NCBI RefSeq assembly: GCF_016902535.1
Contig: NZ_JACSNY010000002.1
Coordinates: 62,001-126,000, forward strand
Source of the DNA: Anaerotignum lactatifermentans
Lineage (GTDB): Bacteria > Bacillota > Clostridia > Lachnospirales > Anaerotignaceae
Reading direction: 5' to 3'
DNA length: 64,000 nucleotides
Part shown: positions 8,339 to 18,350 of the stretch, piece after piece
Layout of the letters: each line of letters starts with the position of its first letter
Position numbering within the stretch: the stretch's first letter is position 1
Program-made: the position numbers and the translations under genes
Notes under the pieces: generated by a model
Database searches by the model: none
The model's input: the letters and a program-made list of their open reading frames with translations, nothing else
Told to the model about the DNA's origin: nothing

Positions 8339-9034
8339 ATGAGACCCTACTGCACGGCCGTCATTATGGCGGCAGGAAAAGGAAAACGGATGGGCACAGA
8401 TATCAGCAAGCAGTTTTTGCCGGTCTGCGGAAAGGAAATCCTTGCCTGGACGGTAGAAAAGTTTGAGGCCAGTCCCTCGGTGGATGAAATTATCCTGATG
8501 GCGGGAAAAGAAGGCAGAGAAGAAGTACAGGAGCTTTGTGACCGATATGGCTGGAAGAAAATCCGTCAGGTGGCGCTGGGCGGCAAGGAACGCCAGGATT
8601 CTGTGGCAAATGGGCTGGAGCTGCTGTCCGCTCAAACGGAGGTCGTATTGATTCATGACGGCGTCCGTCCCTTTGTGACAGAGGAGATGATCCGGGAAAG
8701 CATTGAGGGCGCTTTAAGTTATGGCGGCTGTGTCATCGGTGTTCCGGCAAAGGATACCATTAAGGTCTGTGACAAGAACCAGATGGCGGTGGAAACGCCG
8801 GAGCGCAGTACCTTATGGCAGATACAGACCCCCCAGACCTTTCAGCGGGAACTGATCTGCCGTGCCTATGAAAAAGCGAAAGCGGACGGCTTTCTGGGAA
8901 CAGATGATGCGTCTGTGGCGGAGCATATGGGACGGCAGGTCTATGTGGCCAAAGGAGACTACCGCAATATCAAGATTACGACAAAAGAGGATCTTGTGAT
9001 CGCGGAAGCGTTTATCAGGGAGGAAAAAGCATGA
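8339..9034 (+). CDS. ispD: 2-C-methyl-D-erythritol 4-phosphate cytidylyltransferase
   Basis: The 231-residue enzyme couples MEP with CTP to give CDP-methylerythritol in the non-mevalonate isoprenoid pathway. Signature motifs are visible: the CTP-binding loop AAGKGKRMG near the N-terminus, the IHDGVRPFV segment (metal-binding Asp), GVPAKDTIK, and the ITTKEDL C-terminal motif. Length is typical. It starts with ATG after AAAGGGAG and overlaps rnhA by four bases (ATGA), so the two are probably translated together. Confidence 0.95.
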   Translation: MRPYCTAVIMAAGKGKRMGTDISKQFLPVCGKEILAWTVEKFEASPSVDEIILMAGKEGREEVQELCDRYGWKKIRQVALGGKERQDSVANGLELLSAQTEVVLIHDGVRPFVTEEMIRESIEGALSYGGCVIGVPAKDTIKVCDKNQMAVETPERSTLWQIQTPQTFQRELICRAYEKAKADGFLGTDDASVAEHMGRQVYVAKGDYRNIKITTKEDLVIAEAFIREEKA

Positions 9035-9498
9035 AGGAAGTCGTGATTTATACAGATGGCGCCTGCTCCGGGAATCCGGGGGCCGGCGGCTATGGCGCGA
9101 TCCTGATGTATGGCAGTGCCAGAAAGGAGCTTTCCGCCGGGTATCGTCTGACAACCAACAATCGTATGGAAGTGCTGGCGGTTATTGCGGCGCTGGAGGC
9201 GCTGAAAGAGCCTTGCAGTGTCATATTATACAGTGATTCCAAATATGTCGTGGATGCCATTGAAAAAGGCTGGGTTACAAAATGGAAGGCCAATGGCTGG
9301 TACCGGAATAAGAAGGAGAAGGCGTCCAATGTGGATCTGTGGGAACGGCTGCTGGTACAGCTGGAACGGCATAAAGTGCGGTTTCAGTGGGTCAAGGGAC
9401 ATGCCGATAATCCGGGGAATGAGCGCTGCGACGAACTGGCACGGGCGGCCATTGTTTCCGGGGACCTGCAGGAAGACGAGAATTACGGAAATATGTAA
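9031..9498 (+). CDS. rnhA: Ribonuclease HI
   Basis: The 155-residue protein degrades RNA in RNA-DNA hybrids. The four catalytic acidic residues are recognisable: Asp in IYTDGACSGNPG, Glu in NNRMEVLAV, Asp in LYSDSKYVVDAI, and Asp in GHADNPGNERCDELA. A basic handle region (KGWVTKWKANGWYRNKK) is present, as in the E. coli type. It overlaps the end of ispD by four bases. The ribosome binding site GGGAGG lies within the end of ispD. Confidence 0.95.
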   Translation: MKEVVIYTDGACSGNPGAGGYGAILMYGSARKELSAGYRLTTNNRMEVLAVIAALEALKEPCSVILYSDSKYVVDAIEKGWVTKWKANGWYRNKKEKASNVDLWERLLVQLERHKVRFQWVKGHADNPGNERCDELARAAIVSGDLQEDENYGNM

Positions 9499-9539
9499 AA
9501 AATGTAATAAAAATGAAAAATCCGCAGGGGAAATATGCA

Positions 9540-9568
9540 TTGACACCCTTAGAAATATATGGTAGTAT
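9540..9568 (+). promoter_or_regulatory. Promoter of the cold shock gene
   Basis: TTGACA (9540-9545) and TAGTAT (9563-9568) are 17 bp apart. The short leader has an AGGAGG site just before the ATG. Confidence 0.65.
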
Positions 9569-9610
9569 CGGGATGTAACATTTTTATTTTTTTAGTAGGA
9601 GGATTTATCA

Positions 9611-9811
9611 ATGAAAAAAGGTACAGTAAAATGGTTTAATGCAGAAAAAGGCTTCGGTTTTATTTCCGTACCTGGCGAAGATGATGTATTCGTACATTTC
9701 TCCGCAATCCAGGCTGAAGGCTACAAGACTCTGGAAGAAGGCCAGGAAGTAGAATTTGAAGTAGTACAGGGTGCAAAAGGCCCTCAGGCTGCAAACGTAA
9801 CAAAGGCTTAA
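9611..9811 (+). CDS. Cold shock protein, CspA/CspB family
   Basis: The 66-residue protein is a single cold-shock (OB-fold) domain with both nucleic-acid-binding motifs, RNP1 in KGFGFISV and RNP2 in VFVHFSAI. It binds single-stranded RNA and DNA and acts as an RNA chaperone. Its codon use is rich in preferred codons, unlike the flanking genes, suggesting high expression. It is monocistronic, with its own promoter and a strong terminator. Confidence 0.95.
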   Translation: MKKGTVKWFNAEKGFGFISVPGEDDVFVHFSAIQAEGYKTLEEGQEVEFEVVQGAKGPQAANVTKA

Positions 9812-9884
9812 TCAATCTTATTTATTGAATTGCAGATGCTTACGCATTGAAAGGATATAGAATATCATTCGGTTATGTCAAGAG

Positions 9885-9913
9885 ACCCTTCGCAGGAATG
9901 CGAAGGGTTTTTT
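9885..9913 (+). terminator. Terminator after cold shock gene
   Basis: A perfect 10-bp stem, ACCCTTCGCA (9885-9894) with TGCGAAGGGT (9899-9908), has a GGAA loop and is followed by TTTTTT. Confidence 0.9.
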
Positions 9914-9957
9914 CTGTGAACAATCGGGGGAAAATGGGGTTTTTTGTCAAGAAATAA

Positions 9958-9986
9958 TTGCATCAAAAACAGGGCTGTGCTAAAAT
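9958..9986 (+). promoter_or_regulatory. Promoter of typA
   Basis: TTGCAT (9958-9963) and TAAAAT (9981-9986) are 17 bp apart, upstream of a GAAGGAAACGGAG leader. Confidence 0.55.
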
Positions 9987-10029
9987 AATATGATGTACGT
10001 AAGAAAAGAAGGAAACGGAGTTTGAGATC

Positions 10030-11865
10030 ATGAGACAGAAAATTGAGAATATCAGAAATGTAGCTATCATTGCCCATGTCGATCACGGCAAAACCACACT
10101 GGTGGATCAGATGCTGCGTCAGAGCGGTATCTTCCGCTCCAACCAGGTGGTACAGGAACGTGTCATGGACAGCGGAGATATTGAACGGGAACGTGGAATC
10201 ACTATCCTGTCTAAAAATACTGCTGTTCACTATGGCAATACAAAGATCAATATTATTGATACACCGGGACACGCGGACTTCGGCGGTGAGGTAGAACGTG
10301 TTCTGAAAATGGTTGACGGCGTTGTTCTGGTGGTAGACGCCTTTGAAGGCCCTATGCCCCAGACAAAATTCGTTCTGCGCAAGGCGCTGGAACTGGATCA
10401 TCCTGTTGTAGTCTGTGTCAATAAGGTAGACAGACCGGAGGCGCGTCCCCAGGAAGTGGTGGACGAGGTCCTGGAGCTGTTCCTGGAACTGGAAGCCAAC
10501 GATAAGCAGCTGGATTCTCCCTTTGTATTCGCTTCCGCAAGAGGCGGCTACGCTTCCGAAGATCCGGAAGCCAGAGAAGGAGATATGAAGCCGCTGTTTG
10601 AGGCCATTCTGAACCATATTCCCGCGCCGGAAGGCGATGCGGACGCGCCCTTGCAGGCACTGATCTCCACCATTGATTACAGCGAATATGTGGGACGGAT
10701 CGGTATTGGCAAAATCGAAAACGGCACCATCCATGTCAATGACGAAGTGGTGGTTTTGAATATGCACAACGCGGAAACCCAGAAAAAGGTCCGCATTACA
10801 AAGCTATATGAATTTGACGGCTTGCAGAGAGTAGAGGTAAAAGAGGCTAGCGTAGGCAGTATCGTAGCTCTCAGCGGTATTGAGAACATTATGATCGGGG
10901 ACACCATCTGTTCTCCTCTGAAACCGGAAGCGCTGCCTTTTGTAAAAATTTCGGAACCTACTATTTCCATGACATTCTCTGTCAATGACAGCCCCTTTGC
11001 CGGTCAGGAAGGAAAATATGTTACCTCCCGTCAGATTCGTGACAGACTGTATAAAGAACTGAATACAGACGTGAGCCTGCGGGTAGAGGATACAGATTCT
11101 ATGGACGCCATGAAGGTTTCTGGCCGTGGGGAATTGCATCTGTCTATTCTGATCGAGACCCTTCGCAGAGAAGGCTATGAATTCCAGGTATCCAAGCCGG
11201 AAGTTCTGTATCACGAGATCGATGGCAAAAAATGCGAGCCTATGGAAGCAGTAACCATTGATGTACCGGAAGAATTTGTGGGAAATGTCATTGAGAAACT
11301 AGGGGCAAGAAAAGGGGAAATGACCAATATGGCGCCTTCCAAAGGCGGCTATACCCGTCTGGAGTTCTCTATCCCCGCCAGAGGTCTCATTGGTTATAGA
11401 AATGAATTTTTGACAGATACCAAGGGTAACGGTATTTTGAATTCTATTTTTGACGGCTACGCTCCTTACAAAGGAGAGATCCCTACCAGATCTCAGGGAT
11501 CTCTGGTGGCTTTTGAAAGCGGTGAGGCCATTACCTATGGTCTGTATAACGCACAGGAGAGAGGCGATCTGTTCATTGGCGCCGGCGTAAAGGTATACGA
11601 AGGGATGATCGTGGGCCGCAACGCCAGAGCCGATGATATGGATATTAACGTCTGCAAGAAAAAACAGCTGACCAATACACGTGCATCGGGTTCTGACGAT
11701 GCTCTTCGTTTGACTCCGCCTATCCAGATGTCTCTGGAGCAGTGTATGGAATTTATTGGTGATGATGAACTGGTAGAAGTAACACCAGTTAGTCTTCGTA
11801 TGCGGAAAAAAATACTTGACTGCAATCAGCGCAGAAAATTTAGAATCCACGGGAAACAGGCATAA
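10030..11865 (+). CDS. typA: Translational GTPase TypA/BipA
   Basis: The 611-residue GTPase associates with ribosomes and is needed for 50S assembly or growth at low temperature in other bacteria. The G domain shows the P-loop [15 protein letters not shown], the switch region [21 protein letters not shown] and NKVD. EF-G-like domains II, III and V follow, and then the BipA-specific C-terminal domain ([20 protein letters not shown] and [12 protein letters not shown]). The length matches the family (about 610). The ATG follows GAAACGGAG. Confidence 0.96.
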   Translation: MRQKIENIRNVAIIAHVDHGKTTLVDQMLRQSGIFRSNQVVQERVMDSGDIERERGITILSKNTAVHYGNTKINIIDTPGHADFGGEVERVLKMVDGVVLVVDAFEGPMPQTKFVLRKALELDHPVVVCVNKVDRPEARPQEVVDEVLELFLELEANDKQLDSPFVFASARGGYASEDPEAREGDMKPLFEAILNHIPAPEGDADAPLQALISTIDYSEYVGRIGIGKIENGTIHVNDEVVVLNMHNAETQKKVRITKLYEFDGLQRVEVKEASVGSIVALSGIENIMIGDTICSPLKPEALPFVKISEPTISMTFSVNDSPFAGQEGKYVTSRQIRDRLYKELNTDVSLRVEDTDSMDAMKVSGRGELHLSILIETLRREGYEFQVSKPEVLYHEIDGKKCEPMEAVTIDVPEEFVGNVIEKLGARKGEMTNMAPSKGGYTRLEFSIPARGLIGYRNEFLTDTKGNGILNSIFDGYAPYKGEIPTRSQGSLVAFESGEAITYGLYNAQERGDLFIGAGVKVYEGMIVGRNARADDMDINVCKKKQLTNTRASGSDDALRLTPPIQMSLEQCMEFIGDDELVEVTPVSLRMRKKILDCNQRRKFRIHGKQA

Positions 11866-11921
11866 GTAAGAAACTGCTTTGAAAAAACAGGAAAACAGTG
11901 GAAGGGAATAGAGGTGTACCC

Positions 11922-13553
11922 ATGGCGGTGAAGGTGAAAAAAAGAGGATCTTTTGTAAAGCAGGCGGCGATTCTGGCTTCTGCTGGTATCCTGGTGCGTT
12001 TTTTGGGCTTTGTCTATCGTCTGCCCCTGACCAATATGATCGGGGACGAGGGAAATGCCATATACAGCGCTGGGTATTATATCTATACCTTTTTGCTGAT
12101 CCTTTCTTCCGCCGGGCTGCCTGCGGCTATCTCCAAGCTGGTTTCAGAACGTCTGGCGCTCAGGCAGTATCGAAACGCTCATCATGTATTTCAGGCGGCA
12201 CTGATCGTTTCGGTGAGTATGGGTTTGTTTTTCGGCATCATACTTTTTGTATTCAGTGACAGAATCGCTGTGATTTCTGGGATACCAGAAAGCTCTTACT
12301 GCGTGAAAACTTTGGCACCTACGCTTTTGGTTGTTGCGGTGATGTCAGCATACCGCGGATATTTCCAGGGAATGAATACCATGGTTCCCACAGCAATCTC
12401 ACAGATCATAGAACAGATTTTTAATGCATTTTTCAGCGTTTATCTGGCCTATGTATTCTTAGGACTGTATATTCCAGAGGGAATGACAAAAAATATTCCT
12501 CTGGGGGCTGCTGGCGGTACTATGGGTACTGGTGTTGGCGCTGTTGCCGGATTGGTGGTTGTTGTCTTTAGTTATATGCTGATCCGCCCTACACTGACCA
12601 GAAGAGCAAGACGATGTCATCAGCCAGTGGAGATCAGCAGGAAGGAAGCTGTGGGAATGGTGTTGCAGACGGCCTGGCCTATTATTGCGGGAACGGCTGT
12701 GTTTAGTATCACCAATCTGATTGATATGAGTATGGTGATGCGGATTCTGGAAAGCATCAACTATACCCATGATGAAGCAGAAGTTCTTTATGGACAGCTT
12801 TCCGGTAAGTATGTGACATTGACGACGCTGCCGGTATCTATTTCCACGGCCATTGCAACGGCGGTACTGCCCAGTATTGCCGCTTCCGTAAAGCTGGGGG
12901 AGAAGAAACAGGTACGTAAGAAAATGGATTTGACCTATCGTATTTCCATGATTATTTCTGTGCCCGCCGCTGTTGGGATCGGCGCCCTGGGCACACAGAT
13001 TATTGCTATGTTATTTCCCAGCGCCAGTGAAGGCGGAAGCCTGCTGACAGTGGGAGCGGTCTCCATTATTTTCCTGGCCCTCTGCCAGACCTCTACGGGG
13101 ATTTTACAGGGGATTGGACGTATCAAAGTACCGGTGGTCGGCGCCCTGCTGGGAGCGGTCGCCAAGATTATTTTGAATTTGCTTCTGATTTCCAGACCCA
13201 GCCTGAATATTTATGGGGCGGTGCTTTCCACCACGGGATGCTATTTCGTAGCGGCGGTATTTGATGTTGCTATGCTGTCCCGTTATACAGGAACAAAATT
13301 TGATATTATGGGCAGTTTCCTGAAACCCATCATTGGCTCTGCCATTATGGGCGCCGCAGCGCTGGGGGTATATCATGGGCTGTATCTGCTGCTGCCCAAT
13401 AACACAGCCTGCACATTGATCGCCATTGCCATCGCTATTGTGATTTATGGTCTGGTTATGCTGGTTATCAAAGGGATCACGGAGGATGACCTCCAGCATA
13501 TTCCCGGGGGAACCAGACTGATACCAATGCTGCGGCGGTGTCATCTGCTGTAA
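11922..13553 (+). CDS. SpoVB/MurJ-like polysaccharide (lipid-linked oligosaccharide) flippase
   Basis: The roughly 543-residue protein is almost all hydrophobic, with about 14 membrane helices, and belongs to the MOP exporter superfamily. The N-terminal AAILASAGILVRFLGFVYRLP and GNAIYSAGYYIYTFLLILSS segments are typical of the SpoVB/YtgP/AmJ group in Firmicutes, which move lipid-linked cell-wall or spore-cortex precursors across the membrane. I cannot tell whether this copy is the sporulation flippase, a general lipid II flippase or an exopolysaccharide flippase. The ATG at 11922 follows GAGGTG; a GTG at 11898 would add eight residues. It follows typA closely with no terminator seen. Confidence 0.85.
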   Translation: MAVKVKKRGSFVKQAAILASAGILVRFLGFVYRLPLTNMIGDEGNAIYSAGYYIYTFLLILSSAGLPAAISKLVSERLALRQYRNAHHVFQAALIVSVSMGLFFGIILFVFSDRIAVISGIPESSYCVKTLAPTLLVVAVMSAYRGYFQGMNTMVPTAISQIIEQIFNAFFSVYLAYVFLGLYIPEGMTKNIPLGAAGGTMGTGVGAVAGLVVVVFSYMLIRPTLTRRARRCHQPVEISRKEAVGMVLQTAWPIIAGTAVFSITNLIDMSMVMRILESINYTHDEAEVLYGQLSGKYVTLTTLPVSISTAIATAVLPSIAASVKLGEKKQVRKKMDLTYRISMIISVPAAVGIGALGTQIIAMLFPSASEGGSLLTVGAVSIIFLALCQTSTGILQGIGRIKVPVVGALLGAVAKIILNLLLISRPSLNIYGAVLSTTGCYFVAAVFDVAMLSRYTGTKFDIMGSFLKPIIGSAIMGAAALGVYHGLYLLLPNNTACTLIAIAIAIVIYGLVMLVIKGITEDDLQHIPGGTRLIPMLRRCHLL

Positions 13554-13650
13554 TTTTTAGAAGAAACAGGGGAGTGGAAGGGGAAAATGAAGATTTTTCC
13601 GGCTGCTCCCCTTCTGTATATCCAGAGGAAAAAAGAGAGGAGGGAAGCTG

Positions 13651-15501
13651 ATGTTTGATATTGCGGAGGAATTGAAAAAGCTGCCGCAGAAGCCCGGTGT
13701 TTATCTGATGAAAAACGATATGGGCGAGATTATTTATGTGGGGAAGGCCATCAATCTGCGCAACCGTGTGCGGCAGTATTTCCAGAGCAGTAAAAATCAT
13801 ACGCTGAAAACAAAAAGCATGGTGCCGCATATTGCCGAGTTTGAATATATCGTCACCGATTCGGAGATGGAAGCGCTGATTTTGGAGTGTAATCTGATCA
13901 AAAAGCACAGCCCAAGATATAATATCATGCTGAAGGATGATAAAACCTATCCCTATATCAAAGTGACCCTCCAGGAGGATTTTCCCAGGATTTTTGCTAC
14001 ACGGCGAAGAGAAAAAGACAAGGCCAAATACTACGGGCCTTTTACAGACGGCCTTGCCATGAAGGAAACCATTGAGACCCTCCATAAGCTCTTTCCCATT
14101 CGAAAATGCAAGAAGGTATTTCCGAGGGACATCGGTAAGGAGCGTCCCTGTCTGAACCATCATATCGGGCAGTGTCTGGCGCCATGCAGCGGGCAGATAA
14201 CCAAGGAGGAATACGGTCTTTACGTAAAGGACGCTATGGATTTCCTGGAAGGACGTCATGAGGATATCCTGAAAAAAATGAAAAAAGAGATGATGGAAGC
14301 GGCGGAAAAAATGGAGTTTGAAAAGGCCGCCTCTCTCCGGGATAAAATACAGGCCATCCAGAGTATTGCCCAGAAACAGAAAATGGCGAATACGGTAATG
14401 CAGGAGGCGGATGTCATCGCTTTGGTGCGGGCTTTTTCCCAGTGCCTGGTACAGGTATTTTTTATCCGGGACGGCAAAATGACGGGCCGGGAGAATTTTA
14501 CGCTGACGGCGCCGGAGGAGCAGAGCCGAAGCGAGATTATGACAGCCTTTGTTACGCAGTTTTACAGCGGCACGGCCCATATTCCGAAAGAAATCATATT
14601 GCAGGAGCCGCTGCTGGAAGAGGAAACACCGCTGCTGGAGGAATATCTTTCGGAAAAGCGGGGCAGCAAGGTGACTTTCACATTGCCCCAAAAAGGGGAG
14701 AAACAGAAGCTGGTGGAATTGGCTTACAAAAACGCCAACCTTGTTTTTGAACAGTTTGGGGAGCGGATGCGCAGGGAAGAAATGCGGACGAAAGGGGCTA
14801 TGGAGGAAATCCGGCAGGCTCTCGGTCTGCCCCAGACACTGCATAGAGTAGAGGCCTATGACATTTCCAATACTCAGGGATTTGAGTCTGTGGGCTCTAT
14901 GGTGGTTTTTGAGGACGGAAAGGCGAAATACAGTGATTACCGAAAATTTAAGATCAGAACAGTAGTGGGGGCCAATGACTTTGCTTCCATGCAGGAGGTA
15001 CTGTGCAGAAGGCTGAATCATGGCATCAAGGTACAAATGGAAGGGAAGAACGACAGCTTTACCCGTTTGCCGGATTTGATCCTCATGGACGGCGGCAGGA
15101 CACAGGTCCACGCGGCCCAGGAGGTACTGGCGGAATTTGGCATGGAGATCCCTGTCTGCGGCATGGTAAAGGATGACCGGCACCGCACCAGAGGGCTGTT
15201 TTTTGACGAAAGAGAAATTCTCCTTCCGCTGTCCTCGGAAGGTTTTCGTCTGGTGACAAGGATACAGGATGAAGTGCATCGTTTTGCTATTACCTACCAT
15301 AGACAGCTGCGGCAGAAAAAAGCCCTCCATTCCGCTTTGGATGATATCAAGGGCATCGGTCAGGTCAGAAGAAAGGCGCTGATGCGTCATTTTGGCTCTG
15401 TGGAGCGGATCGCGCAGGCGGAGGTGGCGGAACTGCTGGAGGTGGAGGAAATGAATATCCCCTCGGCGGAAGCGGTTTATGCTTTTTTCCATGGAGATTG
15501 A
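13651..15501 (+). CDS. uvrC: Excinuclease ABC subunit C
   Basis: The 616-residue protein makes both incisions around bulky DNA lesions in nucleotide excision repair with UvrA and UvrB. It has the N-terminal GIY-YIG nuclease (PGVYLMKNDMGEIIYVGKA), the UvrB-binding UVR motif around residues 200-235 (EFEKAASLRDKIQAI), the RNase H-like second nuclease domain (VEAYDISNTQGFESVGSMVVF, DLILMDGGRTQVHAA), and a C-terminal helix-hairpin-helix pair (IKGIGQVRRKALMRHFGS). Length is standard. The ATG at 13651 follows GAGAGGAGGG. The 97 bp upstream contains a GGGGAG/CTCCCC inverted repeat without a T tract. Confidence 0.96.
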   Translation: MFDIAEELKKLPQKPGVYLMKNDMGEIIYVGKAINLRNRVRQYFQSSKNHTLKTKSMVPHIAEFEYIVTDSEMEALILECNLIKKHSPRYNIMLKDDKTYPYIKVTLQEDFPRIFATRRREKDKAKYYGPFTDGLAMKETIETLHKLFPIRKCKKVFPRDIGKERPCLNHHIGQCLAPCSGQITKEEYGLYVKDAMDFLEGRHEDILKKMKKEMMEAAEKMEFEKAASLRDKIQAIQSIAQKQKMANTVMQEADVIALVRAFSQCLVQVFFIRDGKMTGRENFTLTAPEEQSRSEIMTAFVTQFYSGTAHIPKEIILQEPLLEEETPLLEEYLSEKRGSKVTFTLPQKGEKQKLVELAYKNANLVFEQFGERMRREEMRTKGAMEEIRQALGLPQTLHRVEAYDISNTQGFESVGSMVVFEDGKAKYSDYRKFKIRTVVGANDFASMQEVLCRRLNHGIKVQMEGKNDSFTRLPDLILMDGGRTQVHAAQEVLAEFGMEIPVCGMVKDDRHRTRGLFFDEREILLPLSSEGFRLVTRIQDEVHRFAITYHRQLRQKKALHSALDDIKGIGQVRRKALMRHFGSVERIAQAEVAELLEVEEMNIPSAEAVYAFFHGD

Positions 15502-15530
15502 TTGCATCCTTTTGTATTTTTCGGTATGAT
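15502..15530 (+). promoter_or_regulatory. Promoter of the hprK cluster
   Basis: TTGCAT (15502-15507) and TATGAT (15525-15530) are 17 bp apart, immediately downstream of uvrC. Confidence 0.6.
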
Positions 15531-15573
15531 AAAATAGTAATCATATTGTTTGGCGAGGAAAGGGGTTGCGGAA

Positions 15574-16503
15574 ATGTATTCTGCGGATATTAAAAAATTT
15601 GTAGAACGATTTGAACTGGAAAATCTTCTGCCGGAGATTGACCTGGAAGGACGGGTCATCAGCCGGAAGGAAGTCAACCGTCCTGCCCTTCAGCTGACAG
15701 GATTTTATGAGAGATTTGACAATGACAGAGTACAGATCATTGGACGGGTAGAGCACAGCTATCTATTGACGCTGGACCCGGAAGAACGCCGTCAGGCTAT
15801 CTGCCATTTGTTTGAGTATCATATCCCCTGTCTGATTATCTGTAAAAATCTGGAGATTTTCCCGGAAATGCTTTATTACGGGAGAAAATACGGTGTGCCG
15901 ATTTTCCGTACCCAGGATACGACTACCAGCTTTGTGGCGGAACTGATCGTTTGGCTTCATGACGAACTGGCGGATCGGGAGACTGTCCATGGGGTATTGG
16001 TGGATATTTACGGGGAAGGCGTTTTGATTATTGGAGACAGCGGTATCGGCAAAAGCGAAACTGCACTGGAGCTGATTAAAAGAGGCCATCGTCTGGTGGC
16101 GGATGACGCTGTGGAAATCCGGAAGATCGCGGATAAGAAGCTGGTAGGCTCCTGTCCGGAGCTGATCCGTTATCTCATTGAACTGCGAGGTATCGGTATC
16201 ATCAATGTAAAGGAATTGTTTGGCGTCGGCGCAATCAAAATGAAAAAAACCATTGACCTGGTGATCCGTCTGGAAATGTGGGACGGCACCACCGGCGGCT
16301 ATGACCGGATTGGTCTGGACGAGGAATATATTGACATCCTGGGGAATAAAGTTCTTTGTAACACTATCCCCATTCGTCCCGGCAGAAATGTGGCTGTAAT
16401 CTGTGAATCTGCGGCCATTACCAACCGTCAGAAGAAAATGGGCACCAATACGGCGAAAGAGCTGGAAGCCAGACTGATGATGAAGTGCAAAAATTCAAAG
16501 TAA
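15574..16503 (+). CDS. hprK: HPr(Ser) kinase/phosphorylase
   Basis: The 309-residue bifunctional enzyme phosphorylates and dephosphorylates the regulatory serine of HPr and Crh, the central switch of carbon catabolite repression in Firmicutes. It shows the Walker A loop GDSGIGKSETALEL, the HRLVADDAVEI motif with catalytic His/Asp, and the signature LRGIGIINVKELFGVGAI. The start at 15574 follows GAGGAAAGG; a TTG/ATG-rich upstream frame to 15550 is less likely. It opens a cluster with murB, rapZ, whiA and a gene for an HPr-like protein that keeps the target serine. Confidence 0.96.
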   Translation: MYSADIKKFVERFELENLLPEIDLEGRVISRKEVNRPALQLTGFYERFDNDRVQIIGRVEHSYLLTLDPEERRQAICHLFEYHIPCLIICKNLEIFPEMLYYGRKYGVPIFRTQDTTTSFVAELIVWLHDELADRETVHGVLVDIYGEGVLIIGDSGIGKSETALELIKRGHRLVADDAVEIRKIADKKLVGSCPELIRYLIELRGIGIINVKELFGVGAIKMKKTIDLVIRLEMWDGTTGGYDRIGLDEEYIDILGNKVLCNTIPIRPGRNVAVICESAAITNRQKKMGTNTAKELEARLMMKCKNSK

Positions 16504-16518
16504 ACAGAGGAGTATGCC

Positions 16519-17427
16519 ATGGAAAAGACAGTAGCGTGTTTAAAAGAAATATTGGGAGCGGAGGGCCTTCTGGAACAGGAATCCATGGCCTTGCATACAA
16601 CCTTTAAAACAGGCGGCCCGGCGGATCTTTTTCTGATGCCGGAAACTGCACAGCAGCTGAAAGAAACCATTTCGAAGCTGCGCCAGGCCAATATCCCCTA
16701 TTATATATTGGGCAACGGCAGCAACCTGCTGGCAGGCGATAAAGGCTATCGCGGCGCCATGATCCAGCTGTACAGCCGAATGCAGAAGATCCAGGTCAGT
16801 GGAGAGGAGATCCATGTGGAATGCGGCGCGCTGCTTTCCGCAGTGGCGGCGGAGGCAGCAAATGCGTCGTTGGAAGGCTTTGCTTTTGCTTCCGGCATCC
16901 CTGGCACTTTTGGCGGTGCCGTTGTGATGAATGCGGGGGCCTATGGCGGTGAAATGAAGGATGTTCTGGTCAGTGTGGATGTACTGACAAAGGATCTGGA
17001 GGTTCTGTCGCTGCCGGCGGAGGAACTGGAGCTTTCCTACCGTCACAGCATCGTGCCGGAAAAGGAATATATCGTTCTGGGCGGTGTGATTCGCCTGAAA
17101 AAGGGCAATCAGGAAAAGATCCGGGAGGAAATGGCGGAACTGGCAAAACAACGCAGGGAAAAACAGCCTTTGCAGTACCCCAGCGCGGGAAGCACCTTTA
17201 AACGACCGCAGGGATATTTTGCGGGAAAACTCATCAGTGATGCCGGACTAAAAGGACGGAGTGTAGGCGGTGCGCAGGTTTCGGAAAAACATGCCGGTTT
17301 TCTGGTGAATAAGGGAGGTGCCACGACCCAGGATATTTTGGATCTGATCCGGATCTGCCAGGATACGGTATGGGAGCAGTTTGGCGTAAAGCTGGAAACG
17401 GAAGTGAAATTTATCGGGGAGCAATAA
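16519..17427 (+). CDS. murB: UDP-N-acetylenolpyruvoylglucosamine reductase
   Basis: The 302-residue FAD enzyme makes UDP-N-acetylmuramate for peptidoglycan. FAD-binding elements LGNGSNLLAGDKGYRGAMI and GIPGTFGGAVVMNAGAYGGEMKDVL are clear, as are the catalytic region YRHSIVPEKE and the PSAGSTFKRP active-site Ser segment. The layout fits the short type IIb MurB of Firmicutes. It starts 15 bp after hprK; the site GAGGAG precedes the ATG. Confidence 0.96.
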   Translation: MEKTVACLKEILGAEGLLEQESMALHTTFKTGGPADLFLMPETAQQLKETISKLRQANIPYYILGNGSNLLAGDKGYRGAMIQLYSRMQKIQVSGEEIHVECGALLSAVAAEAANASLEGFAFASGIPGTFGGAVVMNAGAYGGEMKDVLVSVDVLTKDLEVLSLPAEELELSYRHSIVPEKEYIVLGGVIRLKKGNQEKIREEMAELAKQRREKQPLQYPSAGSTFKRPQGYFAGKLISDAGLKGRSVGGAQVSEKHAGFLVNKGGATTQDILDLIRICQDTVWEQFGVKLETEVKFIGEQ

Positions 17428-17451
17428 GACGGAAAGGGAGGTGTTTCGTCT

Positions 17452-18324
17452 GTGAGGTTCGTGATTGTTACGGGGATGTCCGGTGCCGGGAAATCATCGG
17501 CGCTGCGTTTTCTGGAAGATATCAACTATTTTTGTGTAGATAATATGCCGCCGGCGCTTCTGCCCAAATTTGCGGAGCTTTGTTTTGAGCAGGACGGCGG
17601 CTTTGAACGGGTAGCTATCGGAATTGATATCCGTGGCGGAAAACTGTTTTATGATCTGTTTTCCGTATTATTCCAGCTGCAGGAAAGCGGCTATGAATAC
17701 GAGATCCTGTTTTTGGACGCAAAGGACAGTGTACTCATCAAACGGTATAAAGAAACCAGAAGGAGTCATCCGTTGTCCCGGAAGGGGTCCATTGAAGAAG
17801 GCATTTCCAAGGAACGGGAAATGCTGCGGGATGTAAAGTCGAAGGCGACCTATATTATTGATACCAGCAATGTATTAACGAGAGAATTGAAGGAGCAGAT
17901 CAACCGGATCTTTCAGGATGATGAGAAATTCGACAATCTGGTTATTACTGTTTGTTCCTTTGGGTTCAAATACGGGATACCGCCGGACAGCGACCTGGTA
18001 TTTGACGTGCGCTTCCTGCCTAATCCCTATTACATTTCCGAATTGAAGGAACTGACAGGAAACGATGCCCCGGTCAGTGATTATGTGATGGGGTTTGAGG
18101 AAAGCCGGGCCTTTTTGGACAAGCTGGTGGATATGCTGGAATTCCTGATCCCTCACTATATCAAAGAGGGAAAAAACAGCCTCGTCATCAGCATTGGATG
18201 CACAGGCGGAAAACACCGTTCAGTAACATTGGCAAACGCTTTGTTCGCGGCGCTGAGTCAGGAAAAGCATACAGTCCTTTTGAAGCATAATGACATTGAA
18301 AAAGATGCCAAGAGAAAAGGCTGA
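17452..18324 (+). CDS. rapZ: RNase adapter RapZ / YvcJ family nucleotide-binding protein
   Basis: The 290-residue protein has the N-terminal Walker A loop [18 protein letters not shown] and the conserved C-terminal domain ([16 protein letters not shown]) that in E. coli RapZ binds small RNAs and RNase E; in Bacillus the homologue YvcJ is a GTPase/ATPase linked to competence. The start is a GTG at 17452 placed eight bases after GGGAGGTG. In most Firmicutes the next gene is yvcK; here whiA follows directly after 26 bp. Confidence 0.93.
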   Translation: MRFVIVTGMSGAGKSSALRFLEDINYFCVDNMPPALLPKFAELCFEQDGGFERVAIGIDIRGGKLFYDLFSVLFQLQESGYEYEILFLDAKDSVLIKRYKETRRSHPLSRKGSIEEGISKEREMLRDVKSKATYIIDTSNVLTRELKEQINRIFQDDEKFDNLVITVCSFGFKYGIPPDSDLVFDVRFLPNPYYISELKELTGNDAPVSDYVMGFEESRAFLDKLVDMLEFLIPHYIKEGKNSLVISIGCTGGKHRSVTLANALFAALSQEKHTVLLKHNDIEKDAKRKG

Positions 18325-18350
18325 AAGGAAGAAGAAGGAACGAGGATTTT

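Noticed and set aside
13477-15507. Open frame of 676 codons on the minus strand opposite uvrC
   Set aside because: It lies wholly antisense to a complete uvrC, has no family motifs or ribosome binding site, and is His/Phe/Arg-rich as expected for an antisense shadow.
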